This document shows, one piece after another, positions 1 to 11,077 of a DNA stretch of 64,000 nucleotides. The notes beneath the pieces were generated by a model. The model ran no database searches. It saw nothing but the letters and a program-made list of their open reading frames with translations, and was not told the DNA's origin. How positions within the stretch are numbered: position 1 is the first letter of the stretch; every line of letters starts with the position of its first letter. Source of the DNA: Cinnamomum chago (taxonomy: Eukaryota; Streptophyta; Magnoliopsida; Laurales; Lauraceae); contig CP142459.1 of assembly GCA_038049695.1 (NCBI GenBank), positions 69,866,001 to 69,930,000 of the forward strand, written 5' to 3'. Made by a program: the position numbers and the translations under genes.

Positions 1-529
1 ATTGAGAATCTAATCATGTAGGTTTTCGTTCCAGTTGTACATGAGAGGTACAACACTGCATTCACAAATAAGGTTGGAAAAGGTGTTGAAGCATGCTAAT
101 CTATACAAAGACATTGTATCATATATGAATGATCATGTTGTGTTAAAACTGCATCAAGGTTCCATACAAAGGCACAGTTGTTTTATTGTTCGCCTTTGAG
201 GAACAATTAACGAAAAACCAGAGTCACAGGTAATTCAAATGTCGTTTCTCATGGAATGGAGTGGTAGTAACTAGTAAGTAAGCATTCAAGATGTAGGTGG
301 GCAATTTATGTGGTTGGTGCCTTGGTGGGATATTTTGAAAGCGCTTGTGAGTTTGCTACCACATAGCCGAACTTGGAATGTAATAATGGAGATCCTCGGG
401 ACCCTCGAAAAATTTGGTCAAAGAAGAAGAATTGTGGCTCATGCGAAGAGCTACCAACAAGCCAAGAATCAGAATTTTCAGAAGTCACTGATTAATTTTT
501 TCAAATGCGGTATACACCTTAAAAAGTAT
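1..529. other. Left-edge non-coding DNA
   Basis: AT-rich sequence with only short chance reading frames, the longest about 89 codons from 308. None shows a recognisable domain or codon pattern. I see no gene, RNA or terminal repeat here. It may belong to the LTR-like relic that follows, whose start I could not place. Confidence 0.4.
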
Positions 530-3500
530 GTCAGGGTTCAAACTGGGCTTTCTGAGCCTCGGACGAGATCAGGCTGAAAATGAAAATTATTAGGCAGGTC
601 GAGATCTAATTTTCGATCTTAAGAATAACTTGTTTCAGGGCTCCAAGGATGAAGTCAATTGGTTGGTCAAAGTCTAATAGTTTATGACGGAATTAGTAAA
701 TTGAAGGGTTTCAAGGCCTCAAATTGACTCGAGTTAAGTACAAAAGTTATCCGGAATGATAATCTCCATTTTATAAGCTCAGAATAACAGATCTACAGAA
801 TTTATGAATAACCCTCCAATCTTTCTCGAAATTACTAACAGGGTCCAAACGGGGGTCGAACTAGACTCAAATGCTCTCAAAACATCCCAAAGTTTTTCAA
901 GGACTATTCTAATACAGAAACACCACGATTGGCCTCTAATCTTAATTAGCAATCCTAACCATAAAATTAATTAGTACTAATCCTAGGGTTAAAAGGTCGG
1001 GTTCTTATAGTGGTGGCATTCTCATGCGGATGCAAATGGTCCACGTGGCCCAATGCACTCCATTCATTATGATGGTTTTGATTTCTCTAGAATGAGATTT
1101 CTCTGGAATGGGTGTCACTGTACTTTTTTAGACTTTTAGTCTAGGGAAATTCTATTTACACCCACATGTTTTGCTCATCACACCCACTTTCCCAATAATA
1201 CCCAAAATACCCTCCTCTCCTCTCCTCTCCTCTTTTCTTCCCCTCCTATTTGCTGCGATCGAATCCTGATGGCTACCCCATCATCGGCGACCATCTTTCC
1301 CTTCGACGAGCTCCCCTCTCTGCCCCACCATCACCGGCGAGCTCCTCTCTCTTCTCCCTCAGGTGAGTTAATTGGTTTTTTCTCCTTTTCTCCCATTCTC
1401 TTCCCCTCCCACCTGCTGGGACTGAACCCCGACAGCTGCCCCATCACCGGCGACCATCTTTTCCTCTTTCTTCGCATATATCGTCGACTGTGGTAATTTT
1501 GTCCAAAAAATTGTACGAACAACTCTTTTGTCATTTTATGATTTTTATTCATAAAACCATTGAATTAAGGTTAAAATTATTTTTTTCATAAAAATCCCTA
1601 TAAAATACTCATTGATACAGTCAATGAGCCAAGAGTGTCAAGAGAGGATTTGGGAAGCTCATTAGAGGCAAGTATAATCTTAATTTGAATTTACAACATG
1701 TTAATTCATTGATTCAAATGAGACTCCTACTCAATGCTTTTATTTCTTAATAAATGGATGGATTGTATTGTTTTTATAGTTTGTAATTGATGGAATTGGA
1801 TGGAGGGATTGTGTGTTGTAAATGGGAGCGTGAAGGCTCCATTTTTGTGCAAGTTTGATGTTAGAAGTATTGTGGGAAGGGAAGGAAAGGAAGGACCATC
1901 AGAAATTCCGAAATCGGAATTCTGGAGTGGGCGTTCGAGTGCGCAGAGGGCCGCTCGAGCGGACCCACCCACTGAAATTTCTGGAATAGAAATCTAAAGT
2001 GGGCGCTCGAGCGCGCCGGGGGCTGCTCAAGCGCGCATACCCTCTGGAGACATTCGCTCGAGCGGATATGGACCCGCTCGAGCAGACCTGAAGCCAAAAT
2101 TTCTGGGCTTTTTGGGCCAATTAGAGGGAGTATTTGCACTTCTAACCTATAACGACCCACCTTAATTACCCCTAATAGGTAATTATGGTGCACACCGTGT
2201 TCCATAGGGTTTAGAATCCTAAAGGCCTGTTTGGATGTATGGTGAATTGAAGTATGATGCAGTGAAGCATCAAATCAAGAGATAATAAAATATAAGGTGT
2301 TATGATGGTGTTTTGTTTTTAGTTGTTTGGTATGAAATCTTTTTGACTTTTTGTATAAGAAAGTGGAGTTTTTTTGTCTTTTAGTGGAGAAACGATGTTG
2401 CTTTTTTGACTTTTTTTGGAAAAGATGGAGGGAATTTTGAAATTGTGTAACTCATTGTCTTTTCTTGTCTAGATAATGGAGGCTTTACCTCACCTTACCT
2501 CACTTGACCACACATCCAAACACTTAAGACCTTTATGACCTTAGAAAGGAATCCCTAACCTTCTCTTTTTGGTTTAATGGGAGATTTTAGTCTAACACTA
2601 TGCCATGAAGGTTAGTTAGAAATTCAATGTATATCACATAATTAGTGACACCTAATCAAAGTAGTAGTACGTTGACTTTCCTAAACTACCTTGTATTGGA
2701 CGGTGAAAGACTAAATACAATAGTTTAGTATTGGTTTGTAAAGCCGTTTTGATTCCCTTAAATTATTGTATTTCATATTGGAGTACAATTTCATTATTGA
2801 TATCAAATCATAATTTGTAGATTGGTTGCATTTCTAGTATTCATTGAGGTCCAATTGTTTATATCCAATTCGTAACTTCAGTATTATATACCGATTCAGT
2901 ATTCATTGGTAATGTGGATTGAGAAAGTATTTGTAATATGTAATTTTTACTCAATTTAATTATGGAAAAATGAAATACAAACTCACTCAAATGCAATTAT
3001 TATTTTCTTGGTATTTGATTCGATTGAGTTGGCACTACTTAACTTCGACCCTGTGATACTCGACATGGTTGAACTTGATTTAGTTATTCGAGACTACTGC
3101 AGTAAGTCATTAGGAATACCGGAACTCTGGACCCGGGTAGCCAGTTAGTCTTTGGTAGGGCCACTGGTGACATCTAAACTAGATTTGTTCTCTTTTGAGA
3201 GGATGAGCTTAAGGTAGCAACCAAATTAGTATGTTATCTTATTACTTGATTCACAAGCATAATTATTCAATTTTTAGCACAAATTGCTTAGTCATTACTT
3301 ACCATTGACTTCTATGAATTTAAACGTTGTTTAATTCGATTTTGAAGCATTATGTATTTCCTTATTGTTGCTTATACTTGCTAGATCATCGTATTAAGAT
3401 ACTATTCTTGGTGTCACAGTCACATGTGCAGCTCTCAACCTTGAAGAGGCCCAAGAGAGATAGGAGGTTACCAAGGAGGTAACTTCAGGACCAAAGGAGT

Positions 3501-3960
3501 GGCCAGAACAAGGGCCAGTTAGATCTTTCTTACCTCGGAGCACGTGGATATACTCTGAGTACTTCAATAGAGTGTGACTAACCCCTTTTTGCGTGGGTCA
3601 CACTTAGTTCTAATTATTCTTTTGAATATATTTTTGGTATAGTTGTATAGGGTTCTTTTATACACCCTCTTTTGGTAAAGCAATGTATATACATGTATAA
3701 TTATTTTGTATTAAACTTGAATGTTTAATTGGACTGAATGAGAAATGATATCTTTATATGTATGAATTGCAGCTTCCGCTATGAATGAAACGTTTTCTAC
3801 AAGTTTCAGTGAGTTTGACTCACGAGTGGAAAAAGTTGTTTTTCTTCCCTTCGTGTGTTGTATTTGGCTCGAGACAGGTACACCATTATGGGAGTACGTG
3901 TGTCTCATATCGGGGTTTACCCTAGGCCAGGGTAAATATATTTGGGACCAAAATGTGACA
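530..3960 (+). mobile_element. Probable large LTR relic, Ty3/gypsy (Tekay/Del-like)
   Basis: No protein domain is visible. The right end closes with ATGTGACA, the kind of ending seen in Tekay/Del-type LTRs. The segment has the general layout of the better-defined 3.9-kb LTR at 60000-63902 read on its minus strand: a TAATTAG-rich stretch, a pyrimidine-rich leader (about 1200-1380), a cluster of short palindromes, then a CTTCCGCT word shortly before the end. I found no matching target duplication and no primer-binding site after 3960, so the start is a guess. It would be a solo LTR or LTR fragment and looks old. Confidence 0.3.
1926..2092. repeat. Cluster of CTCGAG palindromes
   Basis: About 165 bases hold several copies of GCTCGAGC or close variants (for example near 1960, 2006, 2055 and 2081) in unusually GC-rich surroundings, inside otherwise AT-rich DNA. 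The copies sit in similar short contexts, suggesting local duplication. Role unknown. Confidence 0.6.
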
Positions 3961-4318
3961 ATTGAAAAGGATTCTTTCTAGAGACTTGGAGAGGGTGATA
4001 CATTTATATCAATGTTTGGCTAACAGTACCATAGAATCAGATATACATAACATCCTTCAATGAAATATTAATTTGGCGTTCCCGAACATAAGTATAACCG
4101 AATTTGAAACTAAAAACTACTACTTTTCAGAGGGTGTGTAAAAATATTGAATATCTTTGATTAGTGAATTGATAATTTCTATCTATCACAAGATTTTGCG
4201 TTCGCATGCACCAATGTCAAAAACCAATAACTACTACATTTCAAGTCTCGTTTCTCATGACTAATGGCCACAAAATAGCAACCTAAACATTTCAGCATAA
4301 GTTTTCACGTCGGTCGAC
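3961..4318. other. Non-coding stretch before the duplication
   Basis: AT-rich DNA with no gene, repeat end or RNA that I can recognise. It is unique in the window, and the tandemly duplicated unit begins at its right edge. Confidence 0.5.
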
Positions 4319-4445
4319 ATGGGGTCCAATCCAACTCTCCAGGCACCTTTTTGTTCCCAACGAAAAGGTATGCACATCATGTCTGTGGCGTTGAGGATTT
4401 AATGGTAAAGTAAATAAAATGGGTATAGATAGTCACCTCACGAGC

Positions 4446-4454
4446 TATAAAATA
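4446..4454 (+). promoter_or_regulatory. TATA box of CYP96A copy A
   Basis: TATAAAATA lies 89 bases before the ATG at 4543, in a context shared with copy B. A start site about 30 bases downstream would give a leader of roughly 65 bases, rich in C and T. Position and sequence suit a plant TATA box; the start site is inferred. Confidence 0.65.
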
Positions 4455-4542
4455 CTCATTTATCGATCCAGCGTTCTCCTAATTTATTGCTTGCTCAAGC
4501 CCTCTTTCCTTTTCCATCTCCTTCATTTTCTTTCTAGCAACA

Positions 4543-6120
4543 ATGGGGTGTCCATGGCTGATGGGCTTGACTTACTCTAATGTCTGTTTTGCCATTGCAT
4601 GCTTCTTCCTCTTGAGAAGCCTTTTGTTTCAAAAGAAAAAATTTCGAGGCAACTGGCCTCTTGTGGGCATGCTCCCTTCCATTCTCCTCAATGTCCATCG
4701 CCTACTGGATTGGGGCGCTGATATCCTTCAAGCCAAGGGGTGCACCGTTTTATTCAAGGGCCCATGGTTTTCGGGCATGAAGTTCCTGGTCACATGCGAC
4801 CCACGAAACCTGGCCCACATCTTGGGCAACGCCCACTTCTCCAACTACAACAAGGGAGATGATTTCACCGAGATCTTTGACATTCTCGGAGATGGCATCT
4901 TGGCCGCGAACGACGGGTCCTGGAAGGTCCAGAGGAAAATAGCCCACTCCCACTTCAGGAACAAGAGGTTCCGCCAGTTGCTCGCCAAGACGAACCAAGA
5001 CAAGGTGGAGAAGGGTCTCGTCCCAGTTCTCCAGAGAGCAGTTGAAGAGGCGAGGCCGATCGACTTGCAGGACGTTATGAAGAGGTTCACCTTCGATGCG
5101 ACGTCCATCTTAGTGTGTGGTGCGGACCCAGGCTGCCTCTCGATCGGGCTCCCCACGGTCCCCTTTGCCCAAGCCCTTGACGACGTCAATGAGGTTGTAC
5201 TGCTGCGCCACACCGTGCCCAAGTTCTGGCGGAAGCTCCTAAAGCGCCTGAACATGGGCATGGAGAAGAAGCATTCCGATGCGTGGGTAATCATTGACGA
5301 GTACATAGAAAACAAGATATCAACCCGAAGAGAAGAGTTGCAGAGTCGAACCCCATCACCCAATAACTTAGAGATAGAAGAGGAAGACGAAGTCGCTGAT
5401 CTCTTGACTCTCTACATGGAATATGAGATGAGGGAGGAAGAAATGGCTAATTTGAAGTCCCCTAACACGTTCCTTCGTGACACCACCATGAACATGCTTG
5501 CAGCAGGGAGGGACACCACGAGTGGAGCCCTCACCTGGTTCTTCTGGTTGCTCTCAAAAAACCCAACTGTGGAAGCCAGAATCTTGCAGGAACTCTCTTC
5601 CATTCCCAATCCCAACCCCACCACAAACAAGCCAAGGGTCTTCACCAGTGAGCAGCTTGGTGGGTTGGTGTACCTGCATGCGGCCCTTTACGAGTCGCTG
5701 AGGCTATACCCCCCGCTTCCACAGAGTCACAAGGGCGTTGTTGCACCAGACATTCTCCCCAGTGGCCACCAGGTCAAACCGGGGATGATAATCATCTACT
5801 CGTTCTACGCCATGGCAAGGATGGAGACGATTTGGGGAATTGACTGCTTGGAGTTCAGGCCGGAGAGATGGATTTCGGAGGAAGGAGTGATTACTCTCAA
5901 CCACAGGGACAAATTCATTGTCTTTAATGCAGGTCCCAGGACTTGCCTTGGGAAGGACGTCTCCATAGCTCAGATGAAGGCTGTTGTGGCTGCTCTTCTC
6001 TATAACTTCGAACTTGAAGTCCTGCAAGATCAGGTCGTCTCTCCTAAAATTGGTATTACCCTTCATACTAAGAACGGGTTGATGGTAAAGATACGAGAAA
6101 GAGCTGTTGCAGCTGCATAG
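4543..6120 (+). CDS. CYP96A: Cytochrome P450, CYP96A-like, copy A
   Basis: An intact single-exon P450 of 525 residues, the usual length and gene structure for CYP96A. A hydrophobic N-terminal anchor (about residues 9-29) is followed by a basic linker and NWPLVGMLP, so it should sit on the ER facing the cytosol. Visible motifs are FKGPWFSG, the I-helix AGRDTT (321-326), ESLR as the ExxR (384-387), PERW, and the heme loop FNAGPRTCLG with Cys468. The closest family I recognise is CYP96A, whose best-known member, Arabidopsis MAH1 (CYP96A15), oxidises mid-chain carbons of wax alkanes using a P450 reductase. The substrate here is inferred and a fatty-acid hydroxylase is possible. The start is the first ATG after the TATA box and aligns with copy B. 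Compared with copy B it differs at about 30 residues, including 328-329 and 389-395, next to the active site. Confidence 0.93.
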   Translation: MGCPWLMGLTYSNVCFAIACFFLLRSLLFQKKKFRGNWPLVGMLPSILLNVHRLLDWGADILQAKGCTVLFKGPWFSGMKFLVTCDPRNLAHILGNAHFSNYNKGDDFTEIFDILGDGILAANDGSWKVQRKIAHSHFRNKRFRQLLAKTNQDKVEKGLVPVLQRAVEEARPIDLQDVMKRFTFDATSILVCGADPGCLSIGLPTVPFAQALDDVNEVVLLRHTVPKFWRKLLKRLNMGMEKKHSDAWVIIDEYIENKISTRREELQSRTPSPNNLEIEEEDEVADLLTLYMEYEMREEEMANLKSPNTFLRDTTMNMLAAGRDTTSGALTWFFWLLSKNPTVEARILQELSSIPNPNPTTNKPRVFTSEQLGGLVYLHAALYESLRLYPPLPQSHKGVVAPDILPSGHQVKPGMIIIYSFYAMARMETIWGIDCLEFRPERWISEEGVITLNHRDKFIVFNAGPRTCLGKDVSIAQMKAVVAALLYNFELEVLQDQVVSPKIGITLHTKNGLMVKIRERAVAAA

Positions 6121-7245
6121 TGCTTGTGCTTGTGGAGTCAATTAAGTCACTGGTCATGGTCATCAATCATCATATTGTGGACCGGCGCTAGCTGTGTTTG
6201 ATTAGTGATGGTCGATCTGTTTGATTATTAGCTGAAAGCAAAAAATAAAAGACCGGCGCAGTGTTTGATTGGTGGGGTGTGTGTGTGTGTTTATTAGCTG
6301 AAAGTAGCTAGAAAAATAGAATATACTTTCATGTAATGTTATGTACGGGATTTTATGAATCAATGTCTGTCTTTATGTTCTTAACCCATGATATCATGGG
6401 TTATGTAAACTATGATATAACAAGATATATCTACGATATCATGGGATTCCAAATATCTCTCTCACGCACACCCCTCAACCCTTGTAGATAACTAAATAAC
6501 CAACATCTTCTACCAAAAATAAACTAACCAATAATGGAAAATAACCATCATCTTCATGGGAGATGGAATTTGATGCATTGATGTTTTTTCAATTGGGTAC
6601 AGGATCAATGTTCCCTTTTGATTGTCTAAATTACTCTAATTAACGAAACTAGCATTGAAGCCCGTGTGATGCCAGGGTAGAAACTTAAATAGTTATTTTT
6701 AAAAAAAAAACTTTTATCCAATCCAATAGATTAGATACTTGACAGAATATCTGAGGAGCATTCCATATATATCATAAGCGCCTACATATTAACTTAATAG
6801 AAGTTCAAAAGAAAATCTCCACCGTGCAAATTCTGAACAAAAAAGTATCTAAAATCAGAAATCTATAATTCAAAAAACTCAAATACATAATTGAAACCTT
6901 TCGAACCAGAAAAAAGATGAATCAAAGTCCCTAACCACATTAGATTAATTTTCAAGTCTGGTTGGAGGGCCATCAAGATACCTACATTTTGATGGGTAAC
7001 GATGGGCCACCCCCCCGCCAGCCCCTTGGATTCAATTTCAAAGAATTAATTTGATGCCCCCTTAGATCTCCATCCATCCATGATCATTCACTATTCATCC
7101 TTTCATGTCCCTTCAATAAAGGCGCCTTCTAACTTTATTAGAAATCAGATGAATTGGTTGCGACCAAATTTTTCATTAGAAAATGGACAACGTCATGGTC
7201 AAATTATGAAAAATTAATTAAGATTATGATAGTGACTTCGATACC
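6121..7245. other. 3' flank of CYP96A copy A
   Basis: Contains the 3' untranslated region, a GT dinucleotide run near 6275-6292, an exact palindrome (6382-6403), and AT-rich DNA up to the DUF247 tail. Nearly the same sequence follows copy B. No other gene seen. Confidence 0.6.
6382..6403. repeat. 22-base perfect palindrome downstream of CYP96A copy A
   Basis: The arm TAACCCATGAT is followed at once by its exact reverse complement. It sits about 260 bases after the stop codon and is kept unchanged in unit B. It may be a transcript-end hairpin or a chance palindrome. Confidence 0.7.
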
Positions 7246-7470
7246 ATGGCAAAAGAGCCGAGCATTTCTTATAATGACTTCTATTTGTCAGATGTTTGTG
7301 AGAAAATCAATAAGCACAGCAAGAGAAGACGGCCTAAATTGGGGGCGTCCTTGGTGCATGATTACTTCAAAAATCCATGGGCACTCATATCTGTTTTTGC
7401 TGCCCTTCTCCTCCTCTTGCTAGCCATGATACAAACCTTCTTCACCTCATTTCCTAAGTTTGCATCATGA
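7246..7470 (+). pseudogene. DUF247 (UPF0481) gene tail, copy A
   Basis: A 74-codon frame resembles only the C-terminus of plant DUF247 proteins: DFYLSDVCEKIN, a basic KRRRPK patch, DYFKNPWALIS, then a leucine-rich membrane helix and IQTFF. Family members are usually about 400-550 residues with this helix at the end. No N-terminal part is visible upstream, so this is a truncated remnant, or a last exon whose partners are lost. The copy in unit B ends in a shifted frame. DUF247 proteins are plasma-membrane proteins whose function is mostly unknown. Confidence 0.65.
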
Positions 7471-8358
7471 AAATTAGATCTTCATACCTTTTGTATTGTG
7501 CTGTAGCTGTAGTGTATTGTGCATCAACGTATGGCTCCTCCTTCTCTACTTGGATACTGCAACTAGTGCATGCGTCCATTATGTATGTCTTCGTTTGTCA
7601 GCTTCTATAAATAATGCTCATGGTTTGATAACCTGAGAATGAAATTTTCTGTCTCTGCTTTTAAAGTGACTCTTAAATTAAAGTTTATTGTGGAAAAATG
7701 GGTGCATGATTGATGGATTATATAAGTCTAGGTAGGAAAAAAAAAAGAAAAAGGGCTAAATCAAATCCTTACATGTCCGGTTCATTAATTTTGTAAAGAT
7801 TCAAATCATTCAAAAGATGTGTGCCCACCCGTGTTTCCAAAAGCGTGCGATAGCTAAGTTTGAATCCTGTTTGGCGGTCCAGCTTGAATTTGGGCCTACT
7901 TAGGTTGGCCTATACATCTCATTTGGGTTAGACGACCGAACCCGGATCTGTGTTTAAGGACTGAAACCCTTAATGGGCCAGATCCAAGCATAGGCTCTTA
8001 AGCTTGATGGACTCTAATTACGCCTATTTTGTATTTTATATGTCTAGGTATTTGATCGATATCTGGTGCAATGATTGAAATGTAACATGGTTGTGATGAA
8101 TCTTATGTGGTCCATTTGGGGCATGACAATAAAATGGTATTCATTTTAGGGAAGAACTCACTTCTTAACTGCATGGTGCATCCACCTTTTCAGGATCTAA
8201 GCTGTTTATCTTCATGTAAAACACTTACAAATATTTTTGCATTATCAACCTTTATCAGCTATAGCCAAAATAAAAAAGAAAAAACCCCCTTAGCCCTTTG
8301 TATGTTTGTAGGCAAAAGCTGTAACCTGTAAATAAGCTCTTAATTTGAACATAAACTT
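7471..8358. other. Non-coding DNA in unit A
   Basis: AT-rich sequence, closely matched at about 32703-33588 in unit B. I see no gene, terminal repeat or RNA. The short open frame from 8107 is not supported by any recognisable protein. Confidence 0.5.
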
Positions 8359-8636
8359 AGGGCTTGTTTGACAAATCTTACCATTGTGAAACAAATCTGT
8401 ATGATATAGATCTGTTTTAAATGGAGCAGTCTGAAATAGATTAACCTCTTTATGAAGTTTAAAATGAACGTCCACAATTGAGTGACCAGATGGTCTATTG
8501 TCATTTCCAAACCGTTTTAAGTCATTAAGTGGTTGGATACAAACTTGCCATTAGAGGTTTGTCAAATGCTGTAATATGTAAATAAGCTCTAATGAATGAA
8601 ATAAGAGCTTAGATTAAAAGTTACCAAACACCCCTT
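8359..8636. mobile_element. hAT-like MITE, copy A
   Basis: A 278-bp non-coding element with inverted ends AGGGCTTGTTTG and, on the other strand, AGGGGTGTTTGG. Its interior word GTATGATATAGATCTGTTT recurs with small changes in unit B and, inverted, near 50390-50420. The ends are of hAT type; I could not settle an 8-bp target duplication. Confidence 0.55.
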
Positions 8637-9313
8637 AAGTTTCTTATGTCCATGTCTCTACCAAAGCACAAACCCTCCAGAAATGCTCGCATTCAGCTTT
8701 AAGGGGCCGGACTATTTGGTCCGGTTTGACATCAATCTGAAAATGTTTCGTGTTGAGAATGAATGAAGAAAACTTATTTGACATGCATCTTGTCATAGAG
8801 AAAATCCGGAGAGATAAAGAGAGGGTGGAGATAGAGATGGAGAGATTTTATAGATGCCCAGAATGCGAGCAAAAAAATATTTGCAACACAAGGGTTTTTT
8901 TTTTAATTCATTCTCAAAATGAAACATTCCAAAATTGTTGCCAAAAAGTAACTTAGCCCACATCTATGAAGGTATGCCATCATCGAGTGATGATCCCGTC
9001 CGATACTGTCAATTTCCACATTTTCAGAATCTCTACAATCAAAAGAGCCATCAAAATTAAGTTCCACCTATCCTGGGGCAGTGGTATCCAATGTACTGGA
9101 GGAATTTTCTAAGACATCCCTATTTTGAGAACCCAAGCCACCTCCCATAGATGTTTTAAATTTAGGCTTTCGGCTTAGGAATTGAGATGGGTCAACAACT
9201 GCATTTGAAAGATATAGATGAAATTTCTGCTTTTCTAAAGGAACTAGGCAATGATAGATCTAGCTTCTCTATCCCCTGTTTTGGCCTACCAGAACCATGA
9301 GGTAAATCTGCTT
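8637..9313. other. Non-coding DNA before the GLR relic
   Basis: No exon is recognised. Earlier exons of the decayed GLR gene may lie here but are too degraded to name. A GAGA-rich purine patch lies near 8800-8850. Confidence 0.4.
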
Positions 9314-9507
9314 GATTTCAAGTGGTTCCTTTGCTGAAAACTATTGAGTGAGGAACTTGGCATTGCAAATCTAGATTTATTTCTCTTGGAAAACAAGAAG
9401 ACTGCATCAGCCCTCCAGAAGGTTCCCAAAACAGGAGGTGATACTGCTTTGAAGATGAACTTCCATATGTACAACTGTTTCTCTCAAGACACTGCAAATT
9501 CAAAATT
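9314..9507 (+). pseudogene. Glutamate-receptor-like gene relic, ligand-domain exon, copy A
   Basis: Pieces match the second half of the ligand-binding domain (S2) of plant GLR3-type channels: GSFAENY, then SEELGIA, ASALQK with PK-GG, and FSQD, in the right order and spacing. The pieces lie in different frames (one base appears lost just before SEELGIA), so the exon is dead. It continues in the C-terminal exon at 21649-22115, which the 11.4-kb retrotransposon has pushed away. A 130-codon open frame crosses this region by chance after decay. GLRs are ligand-gated cation channels. Confidence 0.6.
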
Positions 9508-10171
9508 AAGTATATCCAAACACGAATATGGTTTTTACCTTTTAAAGGGAACACTAATTGCAAGTAGCTTGAACATGTTAGCAGAATATATGGCTAATTT
9601 AATCAGCTCTGTAGTTTGGCCAGGAAACCAGAAGCCTAAAATGGTGGAAATGATATGCTGTTTTTCTCCATTTTTCGCACCAGATAGTTATCAAATGTGG
9701 TTCCTAATATTGATTTGGGCTAGAAGAACTCGATAAGAGTATCACACCTAATTTGATCCCTGATTTCTCTGCAACCTCAACAGAGCACTTAATGGTGGCT
9801 GTCCATTCTGCCAAATATTTCGGAAATTAGCCTATGCCCAAAATCCATTGCGAACTCGTTTTTCCATCAGGCCTATTTTATCTGAGCACTTGAAAATTGA
9901 GCTGTTTGTAAAAAACATTTGTCCTAAAAAGGAAAATTCTACAAAAAGCCCAAAAAACCTCAATAAATGTCTATGTTCAAACTCAAGTTTATGTTGTGTT
10001 CATCCTTCTTGTTTGAAAAATGTACTTATGGATGTAACCAAAATCCATCTGGTGTATATACTGGAAGTATTTTAAGGTTATCTAGTTGTCCACGCATTTG
10101 GGAAATGCGAAAATCATAAAGAGCACAAACAGGATATTTAAAGTGCTAGTAATACATGTATTTATTGTGTA
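9508..10171. other. Intron-like remnant of the GLR relic
   Basis: Non-coding DNA shared with unit B. In the ancestral order it lay between the S2 exon and the last GLR exon. No other feature is seen before the retrotransposon target site. Confidence 0.4.
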
Positions 10172-10176
10172 CATCC
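10172..10176 (+). repeat. Left target duplication (CATCC) of Tat element 1
   Basis: CATCC is repeated at 21586-21590. The empty site in unit B (35413-35417) has a single CATCC in the same context, which proves the insertion limits. Confidence 0.93.
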
Positions 10177-11030
10177 TGTGTGGGGACGTCCCCAAACACC
10201 GAGAAGGTCTAGCCCGAATTCGGCAAGAACATCAGCCAGGGTCTCAGCCACGGCCACGAACCGATTTATTCGCTCACTCCTACATCACTTCGGCTTCGGC
10301 AACTCTATTGTTGGATTCGGTTATTATCAATTGATCTCACTTCTGCTGTACTACTGCCATGACCACTTCGGTCTCGGCTGTGCGCCAGTAGAGGTGTCAC
10401 AAGCCAACCAACCAAGGCGGGGCCTGACAGTCACGTCCCATGCAGGACACGTGGCGGGATGCAAGCACGCGCTGACAGGACAGATATGTCGTCCCCGCCG
10501 TCCATCCTCACCAAATCCCTGACAAAGCCACATCCAATGGCTATAGCCGTATTGGGGCAGGGCCCGAGACAGGATCCGATGGGATCTCAGCAGCCAGCAA
10601 ATCAGGGGGAGATCAGGCCCAATGTGACTAGCATTCAATGCAGTATGGACTGATCGGACCCTCATTAAATGCAATGTGGGCTATGATGGATCTTCATTAA
10701 TGACTCTATGGGCTGATAAGACCCCAGTAGTCAGATCACTGGGCCCGTTCACGCAGGCGCCAAGGAACTCTCTCATATAAGGTAAGAAACCACTCAGAAA
10801 AGAGGTACGCACACTTACATGCAAGGGCCCTCTGAACGTTCCTCTACTCCTTTTCTCCAACCTGCACTCACTCAGGCATCGAAGAGTCATGCGCTGCCCA
10901 CAGCCAGGGTCCTTTGACGCCCTCTTCTTATCCCCTTTCAGGTCCCCAGATCAAGCAGTTCTTCCTCTGGTCTTTTGGATAAGTCCCTTGAAGCACCTCC
11001 CTAACCTTGTGAGTATTTTCTGCACTTACA
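10177..11030 (+). repeat. 5' LTR of Tat element 1
   Basis: 854 bp, the same length as the 3' LTR. It opens TGTGTGGGGACGTCCCC and ends GCACTTACA directly before the primer-binding region. CTCATATAAGG near 10773 is a candidate TATA region. Confidence 0.93.
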
Positions 11031-11077
11031 ATTGGCGCCGTCTGTGGGAAACGATTTGCATAATCTTCCTTATCACC

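Noticed and set aside
1861-2205. 114-codon minus-strand frame
   Set aside because: It runs through the CTCGAG palindrome cluster; composition explains it and no domain is visible.
4845-5363. 172-codon minus-strand frame inside CYP96A copy A (and its twin at 30055-30573)
   Set aside because: It is a mirror of the P450 coding frame, kept open only because the sense sequence is conserved. No domain or promoter supports it.
8750-8956. 68-codon frame in unit A
   Set aside because: No domain, not kept as an equivalent frame in unit B, and purine-rich simple sequence.
9344-9736. 130-codon open frame as a novel gene
   Set aside because: Its first third is a shifted GLR exon and the rest is intron-like. 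The twin in unit B is open only because the duplication is recent.
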